In this document: positions 8,453 through 18,290 of the stretch, piece after piece
Layout of the letters: every line of letters starts with the position of its first letter
How positions within the stretch are numbered: position 1 is the stretch's first letter
Assembly (NCBI RefSeq): GCF_003604195.1
Contig: NZ_QXGR01000002.1
Location: forward strand, 310,001 to 374,000
Length of the DNA: 64,000 nucleotides
Direction of reading: 5' to 3'
Source: Simplicispira lacusdiani
GTDB lineage: Bacteria > Pseudomonadota > Gammaproteobacteria > Burkholderiales > Burkholderiaceae_C
Notes under the pieces: model-generated
The model's input: the letters and a program-made list of their open reading frames with translations, nothing else
What the model was told of the DNA's origin: nothing
Databases searched by the model: none
Program-made: the position numbers and the translations under genes

Positions 8453-9885
8453 AGATGCTCGAACCCGGCACCGAGGTGGATGGCTTCACGGCGCTCGAAT
8501 GCATCCACTCCGGCGGCATGGCCCACATCTACCGCGTGGAGTACGCCATGGGGCCGCCCAACCCGGGCTTCCCCCTGGCCATGAAGATCCCGCGCATGAC
8601 GGCCGGCGACGGCGCCGAGACCATCGTCAGCTTCGAGGTCGAGAACCAGATCCTGCCCTCGCTCACCGGCCCGCATGTGCCGCGCTTTGTCGCCGCCGGC
8701 GACATCGACCGCCTGCCCTACCTGGTGATGGAATACGTGCACGGCCGCACGCTCGACCACTGGCTGGAGCAGCCCGAGCGGCCCGACACCGAGACCATCG
8801 CGCGCCTGGGCGCGGCCATGGGGCGCGCCGTGCACAGCCTGCACCAGCAGAACGTCTGCCACCTCGACCTGAAACCGGGCAACGTGCTGTTCACCAGCGA
8901 GGACCACGCCTACCTGCTGGACTTCGGCCTCTCGTGCCACGCCTACTACCCCGACCTGCTGGCCGAGGAGCTGCGCAAGGCCGTGGGCTCGCCCGCCTGG
9001 ATCGCGCCCGAGCAGGTGGTGGGCGTGCGCGGTGACCCGCGCAGCGACATCTTCGCCATCGGCGTCATGCTTTATGAACTGGCCACGGGCGAGCTGCCCT
9101 TCGGCGCGCCCACCACCAAGGGCGGCCTGCGCCAGCGCCTGTGGATGACACCCGCGCCACCGCGCCAGTTCCGCCCCGACATGCCCGAATGGCTGCAGGA
9201 GACCATCCTGCGCTGCCTGGAGCCCGAGGCCGCCCGGCGCCACCCCTCGGCCGCGCACCTGGCCTTCGACCTGGCCCACCCCGGGCAGGTGCAGATCACC
9301 CCGCGCGGCCAGCGCACCCAGGGCCCGGGCCTGCGCACGCACTTCAAGCGCTGGATCAAGGCCGCGGGCATGCACTACCAGCCCAGCCCGCTGCCCACGC
9401 GCCAGATCGAGGAAGTGCCCATCGTCATGGTGGCCGTGCCGCACGCCGACGTGAGCGACGCCACGCTGTACTCGCTGCGCCAGGCCGTAGGCCGCTCGCT
9501 CGGCATCCGCCCCGGCGCGCGGCTGGCCTGCGTGACCGTGATCTCGCCCTCGGCCAGCAGCAGCACCGACGACGAACGCAGCGAGACCTCCCTGCACCGC
9601 CAGCACTCCACGCGCCTGCGCCAGTGGGCCGAGGGCCTGGACCTTGCGGGCCACAGCGTGAGCTACCACGTGCTCGAATCGGGCGACGTGGCCCAGGCCC
9701 TGGTGCGCTACGCCGAGGGCAACCAGGTCAGCATGATGATCCTGGGCGCGGCCACGCACGGGCTGCAGACGCAGCGCTTCATCGCCACCGTGCCCATGCG
9801 CGTGGCGCGCGATGCGCCCTGCACCGTCATCCTCGTCAAGCAGGCGCTGCCGTTCGCGCAGCTCGCGGCTGAATACACCGAATAG
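8449..9885 (+). CDS. Serine/threonine protein kinase fused to a C-terminal UspA-type domain
   Basis: Residues about 12-285 of this 478-residue protein form a eukaryotic-like kinase: glycine loop HSGGMAHIYR, Lys46 in LAMKIPR, catalytic loop HLDLKPGN with Asp140, and DFG at 158-160, followed by SPAWIAPEQ. The Arg usually found before the catalytic Asp is Leu139, so this is a non-RD kinase. Residues about 315-470 look like a universal stress protein domain (VPIVMVAVPHADVS, later MILGAATHGLQ). No transmembrane segment is visible. It is translationally coupled to the metallophosphoesterase upstream. A stress-signalling role is inferred. Confidence 0.88.
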   Translation: MKMLEPGTEVDGFTALECIHSGGMAHIYRVEYAMGPPNPGFPLAMKIPRMTAGDGAETIVSFEVENQILPSLTGPHVPRFVAAGDIDRLPYLVMEYVHGRTLDHWLEQPERPDTETIARLGAAMGRAVHSLHQQNVCHLDLKPGNVLFTSEDHAYLLDFGLSCHAYYPDLLAEELRKAVGSPAWIAPEQVVGVRGDPRSDIFAIGVMLYELATGELPFGAPTTKGGLRQRLWMTPAPPRQFRPDMPEWLQETILRCLEPEAARRHPSAAHLAFDLAHPGQVQITPRGQRTQGPGLRTHFKRWIKAAGMHYQPSPLPTRQIEEVPIVMVAVPHADVSDATLYSLRQAVGRSLGIRPGARLACVTVISPSASSSTDDERSETSLHRQHSTRLRQWAEGLDLAGHSVSYHVLESGDVAQALVRYAEGNQVSMMILGAATHGLQTQRFIATVPMRVARDAPCTVILVKQALPFAQLAAEYTE

Positions 9886-9957
9886 CGCGCGAGCGCACTG
9901 TCGCGCAGGCGGCGCGCCGGCCTTGAGCCCACGCGCCGTTTCGCCTACCGTGGCGGC

Positions 9958-11049
9958 ATGAGCACCACCACCCTTCTCGTGCGCCAGGATGCGCTGGCCA
10001 CCACCGAACTGCGCAGCACCGAACCCGCCCCGCTGGCCGACGGCCAGGTGCGCGTGCGTGTCGATCGCTTCGCGCTGACCGCCAACAACATCACCTACGC
10101 CGCCATGGGCGAGATGCTGGAGTACTGGCGCTTCTTCCCCTCGGGCGAGCCGGGCTGGGGCATCGTGCCGGTGTGGGGCTTCGGCACGGTGACCGAATCG
10201 CGGCAGCCCGACGTGGCCGTGGGCGAGCGGCTCTATGGCTACTGGCCCATGGCCAGCGAGGCCGTGCTCCAGCCGCACAAGGTGTCGCCCGCGGGCTTTG
10301 CCGACGGTGCCGCGCACCGCGCCGGCCTGCACGCGGTCTACAACCACTACCTGCGCTGCGGCGCCGACCCGTTCTACCACCCCGACACCGAAGACATCCA
10401 GGCCCTGCTGCGGCCGCTGTTCATCACCTCCTGGCTCATCGACGACTTCCTGGCCGACCAGGGCTTCTACGGCGCGGGCACGCTGCTGCTGTCCAGCGCG
10501 TCGAGCAAGACCGCCTACGGCACGGCCTTCCAGCTCGCCCGGCGCGCGGGCGTGCAGGTGATCGGCCTGACCTCCCCGGCCAACCGCGCGTTCTGCGAAA
10601 GCCTGGGCTGCTACCACCGCGTGGTGACTTACGACGAGCTGGAGCAGCTCGACGCCGACACGCCCTGCGTCTACATCGACTTCGCCGGCAGCGTGGCCCT
10701 GCGCCAGCGCATCCACCAGCACTTCACCCAGCTCGCCTACAGCTGCGCCGTGGGCGCGAGCCATGTGGGCGACCTGGGCGGCGCCGGCCAGCTGCCCGGC
10801 CCGCGCCCGGTGATGTTCTTCGCCCCCGCACAGGTCAAGAAACGCACCCAGGAGTGGGGCGTGCAGGGCCTCAACGACCGCCTGGTCGCCGCTTGGCAGG
10901 CCTTCAGCAGCGCCGTGCAAGCGCCGCCCCGGCCCTGGATCACGGTGCAGCGGCACCAGGGTCCGCAGGCCGTGCAGGCCCTGTTCGGGGAGCTGCTGCG
11001 CGGCCAGGGCGACCCGCGCACGGGCCACGTTGCCTCGCTGCGGCCCTGA
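9958..11049 (+). CDS. DUF2855 family protein (MDR-like fold)
   Basis: This 363-residue protein resembles the DUF2855 family, which looks like medium-chain dehydrogenase/reductases. It has the N-terminal barrel (VDRFALTANNITYAAMGEML) and a central Rossmann-like part (LLLSSASSKTAYGTAFQLAR) but no zinc ligands typical of alcohol dehydrogenases. The residues FFPSGEPGWGIVPVWGFGTV are characteristic. The physiological reaction is unknown. The ATG at 9958 is used; upstream sequence is non-coding. It stands alone between the kinase gene and srkA. Confidence 0.8.
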   Translation: MSTTTLLVRQDALATTELRSTEPAPLADGQVRVRVDRFALTANNITYAAMGEMLEYWRFFPSGEPGWGIVPVWGFGTVTESRQPDVAVGERLYGYWPMASEAVLQPHKVSPAGFADGAAHRAGLHAVYNHYLRCGADPFYHPDTEDIQALLRPLFITSWLIDDFLADQGFYGAGTLLLSSASSKTAYGTAFQLARRAGVQVIGLTSPANRAFCESLGCYHRVVTYDELEQLDADTPCVYIDFAGSVALRQRIHQHFTQLAYSCAVGASHVGDLGGAGQLPGPRPVMFFAPAQVKKRTQEWGVQGLNDRLVAAWQAFSSAVQAPPRPWITVQRHQGPQAVQALFGELLRGQGDPRTGHVASLRP

Positions 11050-11101
11050 ACGGAAAGGGCATTCTTGGCGCGCGGCGGCGCCAGCCGACGACAATCGCCG
11101 C

Positions 11102-12142
11102 ATGCACGCCACGCCCGATACCTCGCCGCTCCACCCCTTCGCCTCCCTCACGCCCGACGTGGTGCTCGACGCGCTGGCCAGCGTGGGCCTGTACGGCGAC
11201 GGGCGGCTCATGGCCCTGTCGTCCTACGAGAACCGCGTCTACCAGGTGTGGCTCGAAGACGGCCAGCGCGTGGTCGCCAAGTTCTACCGCCCGGGCCGCT
11301 GGAGCGAGGCGCAAATCCTCGAAGAACACGCCTTCGCCGCCGAACTCATGGCCGCCGAGGTGCCCGCCGTGGGCCCGCTGGTGCTGGACGGCCTCACTCT
11401 GCACCCGCACGGCGGCTTCCAGTTCTCGGTCAGCCCCTGGCGCGGCGGGCGCCAGCCCGAGCTGGACGACTTCGAGGTGCTCGAATGGACCGGCCGCTTC
11501 CTCGCGCGCATCCACACCGTGGGCGCCGCGCAGCCCTTTGCGGCCCGCCCCACGCTCGACCTGCAGCAATTCGGCACCGAGCCGCGCGACTGGCTGCTGG
11601 AGCACGCCCTGATCCCGCTCGACGTGCAATCGGCCTGGCGCGACGCCTGCAATACTGCTCTTGATCTAATAGCTGCTGGCGCACAATCTACGGGCGCTGG
11701 AGGCCAATTTTGCTTGAAAGACGCCGCCGTGCTGCGCCTGCACGGCGACTGCCACCCCGGCAACATCCTCTGGACCCCGCTCGACGAATGGGGCCGTGGC
11801 GGCCCGCACTTCGTCGACCTGGACGACGCCCGCATGGGCCCCGCCGTGCAGGACCTGTGGATGCTGCTGTCAGGCGACCGGCGCCAGCGCACGCACCAGC
11901 TCGGCGCCCTGCTCGACGGCTACGAACAGTTCCGCAGCTTCGACCGCCGCGAGCTGGCCCTTATCGAGCCGCTGCGCACCCTGCGCCTGATCCACTACAG
12001 CGCCTGGCTCGCCCGCCGCTGGGAAGACCCGATCTTCCCGATCAACTTCCCTTGGTTCGGCAGCAGCGACTATTGGCGCGGGCAGGTGGACATGCTGCAC
12101 GAGCAGATCGAGGCGATGCAGGAGGAGCCGCTGGTGGCGTGA
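11102..12142 (+). CDS. srkA: Stress response kinase A (SrkA/YihE-type)
   Basis: The 346-residue protein matches the SrkA (RdoA) family of aminoglycoside-phosphotransferase-fold kinases that act in envelope and oxidative stress. Visible are MALSSYENRVYQVW, VAKFYRPGRWSEAQILEE with the ATP-binding Lys, catalytic LHGDCHPGNILW, and DLDDARMGPAVQDLWMLL with the metal-binding Asp. It is about 18 residues longer than the Escherichia coli protein as I recall it. The extra length corresponds to residues about 184-205, encoded by an AT-rich block that looks like the dispersed repeat of this genome. The insert lies before the catalytic loop, so the kinase core appears intact. Confidence 0.9.
   Translation: MHATPDTSPLHPFASLTPDVVLDALASVGLYGDGRLMALSSYENRVYQVWLEDGQRVVAKFYRPGRWSEAQILEEHAFAAELMAAEVPAVGPLVLDGLTLHPHGGFQFSVSPWRGGRQPELDDFEVLEWTGRFLARIHTVGAAQPFAARPTLDLQQFGTEPRDWLLEHALIPLDVQSAWRDACNTALDLIAAGAQSTGAGGQFCLKDAAVLRLHGDCHPGNILWTPLDEWGRGGPHFVDLDDARMGPAVQDLWMLLSGDRRQRTHQLGALLDGYEQFRSFDRRELALIEPLRTLRLIHYSAWLARRWEDPIFPINFPWFGSSDYWRGQVDMLHEQIEAMQEEPLVA
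11650..11716. repeat. Dispersed palindromic repeat apparently inserted in frame in srkA
   Basis: The block reads CTTGATCTAATAGCTGCTGG, then CGCACAATCTACGGGCGC, then TGGAGGCCAATTTTGCTTG. This is the same layout as intergenic copies (ATAGCT...GGCGC...GCGCTGGAGGC...TTTT). It is read through as TALDLIAAGAQSTGAGGQFC without a stop. Its base composition contrasts with the surrounding gene. Confidence 0.75.
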
Positions 12143-12198
12143 GGGTTGGGAGGCGGAAATCGGCCAGGAGCGTGCGGTGGCAGTCAGAGAAAGCAGAC

Positions 12199-12250
12199 GC
12201 TCAACGTTGAAGCTGAGCCGACTCGCGTCGGCTCGAACGACAGGTTGGGC
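12199..12250 (-). other. Integron attC recombination site (attC2, well conserved)
   Basis: Read on the minus strand, the site starts with GCCCAAC (fits RYYYAAC) and ends with GTTGAGC (fits GTTRRRY), 52 bases in all. Between them, GTTCGAGCCGAC and GTCGGCTCAGCTTCAAC form the inner pair around a short GCGA loop. GAGCCGAC/GTCGGCTC is a perfect 8-bp stem. The first core box begins one base after the stop codon of the cassette gene at 12252-12701, as is typical of cassettes. Confidence 0.85.
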
Positions 12251-12251
12251 G

Positions 12252-12701
12252 TCACTTCGAGACAGCGGCCAGCACGACCGGAGTGGCGGCCACTGCTGCC
12301 GCAAATGCTTGCTGTGTAAGCAACTTCACTGTTTCTGAGCCGGCCTCCTTGGCGCCGCCAGCCAGCACTTTTCGAATCCGATCAATGAGCGACTGCTTGC
12401 CCTCAAGTGCGTCGGGAACGGATCCAAGAATGGCAAGTCCTTTTAGCGTGAGGCGTGCCTGCAAAAACGTCCCGCCCTCTAGGTACGTACCTTTATGAGT
12501 CAGAAATCCTTCTTGCGCGAGAAAGTCAATTGCGTCTTCAGCAGCTTGCAGGCTGTCCCAGGTTTCGTCGTACTCGGCCCCTTCAGGAATGACCGACATC
12601 GCGATGCTGTTGATCTTGAGATCGACGGGCGTTGGAAATGCAGAGTAGAGCTTATCGAACAACGCGAGCGTCATGCGGTTGAAGAATGCGATGTTGTCCA
12701 T
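12252..12701 (-). CDS. Integron cassette protein of unknown function
   Basis: I do not recognise this 149-residue protein. The N-terminal two thirds are predicted helical and resemble a winged-helix arrangement (LQAAEDAIDFLAQEGFLTHK followed by ARLTLKGLAIL). A hydrophobic C-terminal stretch follows (QQAFAAAVAATPVVLAAVS) that could insert in or touch the membrane. The ATG at 12701 is the first start; no strong ribosome binding site is seen. The stop lies one base before the attC core GCCCAAC, so gene and site form one cassette. Codon use is more AT-rich than in neighbouring genes. Confidence 0.75.
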   Translation of the reverse strand: MDNIAFFNRMTLALFDKLYSAFPTPVDLKINSIAMSVIPEGAEYDETWDSLQAAEDAIDFLAQEGFLTHKGTYLEGGTFLQARLTLKGLAILGSVPDALEGKQSLIDRIRKVLAGGAKEAGSETVKLLTQQAFAAAVAATPVVLAAVSK

Positions 12702-12750
12702 GGAGCTTGACTTGAAATAGGTCGAAGAGGCGAAACGTCAGTTCTGTGAC

Positions 12751-12809
12751 GCCCGACGTTTGAGATAAGCGGCGGCTTTTAGACCTTCTGCTTGACCGAG
12801 TGGTTAGCT
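12751..12809 (-). other. Integron attC-like recombination site (attC1, divergent core boxes)
   Basis: On the minus strand the 59-base site has the spacing of a classical 59-base element. It begins AGCTAAC, continues with TCGGTCAAGCAG, and ends with GCTTATCTCAAAC and GTCGGGC. It aligns well with the attC of aadA-type cassettes as I remember it. The outer boxes deviate from consensus (GTC instead of GTT), so recombination may be weak. The TAA stop of the upstream cassette gene lies inside the first core box. Confidence 0.7.
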
Positions 12810-13358
12810 TTCTTCCGCGACGACATATGGGCAGGCTACATAGTTCCTTGCAGCATCGACATGCCACATGACCCTGGCGAGACAACGAACGGGAATGCCG
12901 ATGTTCCCCTTCAGCGCCGGTGACGCGTGCAGCACTTGTGCGAAGCCAGCCGCGAAATAGCTCTGCTGTGCGAGAAGCGCGATGCGGTCTCCATCGTGCT
13001 TTAGCTCGAAGTACTCGTAGCCTGGGGCCTCACCGCCGCGCTGCTTCCATTCACCAACCGTAAGGACTCCAGTAACCCACAGGACTTTCGTACCCTTGTA
13101 GTTCTCGAATGCCGTGAAGTGCTCGTAGTGTTCGTTCAAGTGTGCCCAAAGGCGTTGAACCATCTCGCGCGACGTGATTGAGTAGGTTCTAGATTCCTGC
13201 GTAGTGATTCCCGCATTCGCGAACAATGCCTTTATGCCAGCTGTCGCGCCTTCTTGCCGCGTGACTGTCGTGCCGGGGTCAACCCCAAAGACTTCTTCAA
13301 ACTTTCTGGAAACGAACTCAAGGTCGAGATACACAAGCTTGTCGAGATCATTGGGCAT
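12804..13358 (-). CDS. Integron cassette protein of unknown function
   Basis: This 184-residue protein is not recognised. It begins MPNDLDKLVYLDLEFVSRKF, a pattern of hydrophobic strand plus Asp seen in several uncharacterised families, then has a soluble mixed alpha/beta sequence with TSREMVQRLWAHLNEHYEHF and KVLWVTGVLTVGEWKQRGG. No signal peptide or membrane span is seen. The start at 13358 is chosen because AAGGAGG lies about 8 bases upstream; a longer in-frame start at 13418 would bury that site. Lower GC than the flanking genes and the attC1 site overlapping its stop mark it as a gene cassette. Confidence 0.75.
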   Translation of the reverse strand: MPNDLDKLVYLDLEFVSRKFEEVFGVDPGTTVTRQEGATAGIKALFANAGITTQESRTYSITSREMVQRLWAHLNEHYEHFTAFENYKGTKVLWVTGVLTVGEWKQRGGEAPGYEYFELKHDGDRIALLAQQSYFAAGFAQVLHASPALKGNIGIPVRCLARVMWHVDAARNYVACPYVVAEES

Positions 13359-13544
13359 GGTGCTCACCCTCCTTCCTAAGAAAGCTGACGAATGTAGACG
13401 TACCAAGCCGCAGGCCATTCGTTCAAAACACTATAGCTTGTGCACGAGGCTGAGCCGTGCCGTGGCTCCGTACATCATCAGATGACAGCTTTCTGGCTTT
13501 GCTCTGACCGGCTGCTTAGTGTCGAAAGCAGGCACCAACCCAAG

Positions 13545-13586
13545 AAAAAGACCTCGGTGGAATTCCAGCTCCACCGAGGTCTTTTT
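13545..13586 (-). terminator. Strong hairpin terminator downstream of htpG
   Basis: Perfect 17-base arms AAAAAGACCTCGGTGGA and TCCACCGAGGTCTTTTT surround an 8-base loop. A-runs on one side and T-runs on the other make it bidirectional. It lies 62 bases past the htpG stop and separates htpG from the cassette cluster. Confidence 0.92.
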
Positions 13587-13648
13587 GCTCATTTTTTAAC
13601 AGCTACTGACGCTTATACCGTAAGCGCTAGCGCCACTTTTCATTCACA

Positions 13649-15601
<1,953 letters not shown>

Positions 15602-15744
15602 AGGGGTTGTAGTGACAAATCCGATGCGAGAAAAGGCGGCACGCAGTCGCCTCCTGGGCGAGGCTGCGCCTGCAGGCGTGCATTTAGGGGCGATTGTGCG
15701 GGTTTCAACCCTGGGCCGCGCCGAGGTTGGCACGGCCCAGGCCA

Positions 15745-15798
15745 TCAAAAATGATAGCTACTTGCGCTTGATGGATAAGCGCTAGAGGCTATTTTTAC
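15745..15798. repeat. Dispersed palindromic repeat, copy B (upstream of htpG)
   Basis: ATCAAAAATGATAGCTACTT, GCGCTTGATGGATAAGCGC and TAGAGGCTATTTTTACT form an imperfect palindrome. The arms AATGATAGCTACTTGCGCTT and AAGCGCTAGAGGCTATTTTT pair well. It is the clearest representative of the family and lies between the end of the DHH gene and htpG. Confidence 0.85.
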
Positions 15799-15878
15799 TA
15801 TAACCCACCTGTTTCCTTTGCGCTGCGCGTGTCCGGCACTGTCCATGCAAGCAGCGCGGCGCGGACCAGCGCTGGCGG

Positions 15879-15938
15879 CGTCCCCCGTCCCGCGCGCAGC
15901 GCGAGAGAAGGGGGAAGCGGCGCAGCCGCTCCGGGGGA
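15879..15938. repeat. GC-rich dispersed hairpin repeat, copy 1
   Basis: CGTCCCCCGTCCCGCGCGC and AGCGCGAGAGAAGGGGGAAG are followed by CGGCGCAGCCGCTCCGGGGGA. Read on the minus strand it matches the plus-strand element at 31906-31975 (CTTCTCTCGCGCTGCGCGCG) and the minus-strand element at 55333-55442. It ends ten bases from the stop codon of the DHH gene and may help terminate it. Confidence 0.75.
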
Positions 15939-15947
15939 TGGCCCGGC

Positions 15948-16883
15948 CTAGCCGTCCGCGTTGATGCGCTGCACCAGCATCTGCAGCACGCGGTCGGCCT
16001 TGTCGTTGGCGATCTGACAGGTGCCGGCCGCGGCGTGGCCGCCGCCGCCGTATTCCAGCATCAGGTTGCCCACATGGGTCTTGCTGCTGCGGTCCAGGAT
16101 GGACTTGCCCGTGGCGAACACCGTGTTCTGCTTCTGCAGGCCCCACATCACGTGGATGGAGATGTTGGCCGTGGGGAACAGCGCATAGATCATGAAGCGG
16201 TTGGTGGCCCAGATGGTTTCCTCGGGCCTCAGGTCGAGCACCACCAGGTTGCCGATCTGGGTGGCGCAGTGCAGGATCTGCTCCTTGGCCTTGGCCGCGT
16301 GCTCGCGGTACAGCGCCACGCGCTCCTGCACGTCGGGCAAGGCGAGGATCTGCTCGATGGTGTGGTCGCGGCAGTATTTGATGAGGTCCATCATCAGCGC
16401 GTAGTTGCTGATGCGGAACTCGCGGAAACGGCCCAACCCGGTGCGCGAATCCATGAGGTAGTTGAGCAGCACCCAGCCCTGGGGATCGAGGATGTCCTCG
16501 CGCGAGTACTGGGCAGAGTCGGCCTGGTCCACGGCCTCCATCATCTCGTCGGTGATGCGCGGGAAGGCCGCCTTGCCGCCGTAGTGGTTGTAGACCACGC
16601 GCGCCGCCGACGGGGCGTGCGCCTCGATGATGTGGTTGACATCGCGCCGGCCCGAGTTGCGCACGGTTTCCGACTCGTGGTGGTCGAACACCAGGTGCGC
16701 GCCCGGCACATAGGGCAGGTTGGTGGTGATGTCGCGCTCGGTGATCTCGATCTTGCCGTCCTGCATGTCCTTGGGGTGGACGAACAGGATGTCGTCGATC
16801 AGTTCCATCTCGTTGAGGAGCACGGCGCACACCAGGCCGTCGAAATCGCTGCGGGTCACCAGACGGTACTTGCGGTCACTCAC
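15948..16883 (-). CDS. DHH-family phosphoesterase (exopolyphosphatase-like)
   Basis: The 311-residue protein has the DHH domain motifs SDFDGLVCAVLL near the N-terminus and VFDHHESETV, plus a C-terminal DHHA1 motif YGGGGHAAAGTC. These bind Mn or Mg and cleave phosphodiesters or polyphosphate; family members include nanoRNases and cyclic dinucleotide phosphodiesterases, so the substrate is open. The start is GTG at 16883, preceded by AAGGAGAG at proper spacing. Reading the frame further upstream would give a long unrelated extension. Confidence 0.88.
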   Translation of the reverse strand: MSDRKYRLVTRSDFDGLVCAVLLNEMELIDDILFVHPKDMQDGKIEITERDITTNLPYVPGAHLVFDHHESETVRNSGRRDVNHIIEAHAPSAARVVYNHYGGKAAFPRITDEMMEAVDQADSAQYSREDILDPQGWVLLNYLMDSRTGLGRFREFRISNYALMMDLIKYCRDHTIEQILALPDVQERVALYREHAAKAKEQILHCATQIGNLVVLDLRPEETIWATNRFMIYALFPTANISIHVMWGLQKQNTVFATGKSILDRSSKTHVGNLMLEYGGGGHAAAGTCQIANDKADRVLQMLVQRINADG

Positions 16884-16989
16884 GAGTCTCTCCTTGTTAC
16901 ATATCGTTGCTAGCGTGGATGGTAGCAATCCTGTGCGCCTCCCCGGCCATTCCCTTTCCAAAAAAAGGATGGACGGCGGCCCCGCCTGC

Positions 16990-18270
16990 TCAACCGGCAG
17001 GCGGCGGCGCCAGCCAAGCGGCCAATTGGCGGGCCACGCCTGGGTCGCAGAGCAGTTCCAGGTGCCCTGTCCGGTGGGCCACGTACTGGCGGGAGGGCGC
17101 AAACGCCAGGCCGCGCACCGCATCATCGTGCACGCCCAGGGCGCTGCGCAAGGGCACCAGACCATCGCCCACCAGCCGCTCGGCCACGGGGCTGCGGCGC
17201 GCGGCCAGGGTGGCGGCCACGGCGAAGCACTCCACGCCAGAGGGCAGGGGCACCGGGGTGCGCGCGTCGGGACTGCGGCGGAAGCGGTCGCGGCCCTGCC
17301 AGTCGGCATCGAGCACATGGCCGTGGCGCAGGTCGGTGATGCCCGCGCTGCGCAACTGGCCCAGCCGGGCGAACGGCCGGCTGTAGGGGGTGCTGCCCAG
17401 CAGCACGTCCACCCAGTTCCCCGCGCGCTCCAGCGGCGCGCCATGGTGCGGTGTGCCCAGGAAGACGATGCGGCGCAACTGCGCGGGCCAGCGCTGCCCG
17501 GCCTCGGCGCCGTAGTGGCAGGCCGCGCGCGCCACCAACCCGCCCATGCTGTGCGCCAGCATGCTGAATTCCTGCACCGGCACGGGCCAGTCGCGGAGCA
17601 GCGCCTCGATGTGCCCTGCGAGCAGGCGCCCGTTCTCCGAGGTGTGCCGGCCGGTGTTGTAGCGCAGGTAGACCGGCGTATAGCCCAGCGCCCGCGCCAG
17701 GTGGGCGCCGTGGTCGTGGCCCGCGCGCTGCCACTGCAGGTCGTTCATGCACAGGCCGTGCACCAGCAGCAGCACCTTGCCGGTGGCGGCGCCGCTGGCG
17801 CGCAGCGCGGCCAGGTCCAGCGGCCGGCCCTGCTGGCGCAGTTCCATCGGCACGGCCAGCGGGTTGGCGTCGGCCGCGAGGCGGTCGCCCATCACGCCGT
17901 TCAGCGCCGAGAGCACGGCTTCGCGCTCGAAGGGCGGCGCCGCGTCCGCGCCGCCAGCCGCGCGCTCCAGAAAGGGTTCGAGCCGCAGCAGCGCGGCCTG
18001 CAGGCCCGCATCGACCAGGCGCGTGACGCCCTGCACTCCCTGGTAGACCATGCCGGTGAGCCCGCGCGCGCGGCCCGCCTCGGCGCCGCCGGGCAGCCCC
18101 AGCGTGCCCAGCACCGACTGGTGCACGCCTTCGGCGATGCGCGCCACGCCGGCCGTGGCCTGGGTGGCCAGGCGCGCCGCACCGCGCAGGTCGCTGGCGC
18201 GCAGCTGCCGCGCGGCGGCCATGCCCGCCCTCGCGGCCTGGCCCGGTTTGGGCGGTGGAGGAAGGGCCAT
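16990..18270 (-). CDS. Alpha/beta hydrolase, lipase/PGAP1-like
   Basis: The 426-residue protein has a helical N-terminal region of about 170 residues and then an alpha/beta hydrolase domain: oxyanion motif LLVHGLCMND, nucleophile elbow LAHSMGGLVAR with the catalytic Ser, FLGTPHHGAPLE, and a C-terminal His in HRTGHLELL. This layout is that of triacylglycerol lipase-like and PGAP1-like esterases. No signal peptide is visible. The ATG at 18270 is preferred over longer Arg/Pro-rich extensions. It follows the pseudouridine synthase gene by 20 bases on the same strand. Confidence 0.85.
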   Translation of the reverse strand: MALPPPPKPGQAARAGMAAARQLRASDLRGAARLATQATAGVARIAEGVHQSVLGTLGLPGGAEAGRARGLTGMVYQGVQGVTRLVDAGLQAALLRLEPFLERAAGGADAAPPFEREAVLSALNGVMGDRLAADANPLAVPMELRQQGRPLDLAALRASGAATGKVLLLVHGLCMNDLQWQRAGHDHGAHLARALGYTPVYLRYNTGRHTSENGRLLAGHIEALLRDWPVPVQEFSMLAHSMGGLVARAACHYGAEAGQRWPAQLRRIVFLGTPHHGAPLERAGNWVDVLLGSTPYSRPFARLGQLRSAGITDLRHGHVLDADWQGRDRFRRSPDARTPVPLPSGVECFAVAATLAARRSPVAERLVGDGLVPLRSALGVHDDAVRGLAFAPSRQYVAHRTGHLELLCDPGVARQLAAWLAPPPAG

Positions 18271-18290
18271 GGTGTTGCTCCGAAAAAGGT

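Larger units (their letters stand above)
12199..13440 (-). mobile_element. Integron gene-cassette cluster without integrase (CALIN candidate)
   Basis: Two minus-strand genes of unknown function are each followed by an attC-like site (12751-12809 and 12199-12250). The DNA is clearly lower in GC than its neighbours and uses many A/T-ending codons. No integron integrase gene is present; htpG lies on the upstream side and srkA on the downstream side. The upstream limit is uncertain because no third attC or attI is recognisable before 13358. The second cassette would run from about 12756 to 12205. Confidence 0.75.

Noticed and set aside
8365..11211. A 948-codon open frame on the minus strand
   Set aside because: It is antisense to the kinase and DUF2855 genes. 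Its composition is that of a shadow frame in high-GC DNA (His, Val, Ala and Gly rich without motifs).
12215..12234. GAGCCGAC/GTCGGCTC hairpin as a simple terminator of srkA
   Set aside because: It lacks a T-run and is better explained as the inner stem of attC2.
13441..13500. Short frame starting with Met-Tyr-Gly near the cassette border as a remnant gene
   Set aside because: Only about 14 codons before a stop and no recognisable similarity.
13359..13544. A third attC or attI site upstream of the first cassette gene
   Set aside because: An inverted repeat ACGAATG/CATTCGT exists at 13388-13422, but no GTTRRRY/RYYYAAC core pair with proper spacing was found.
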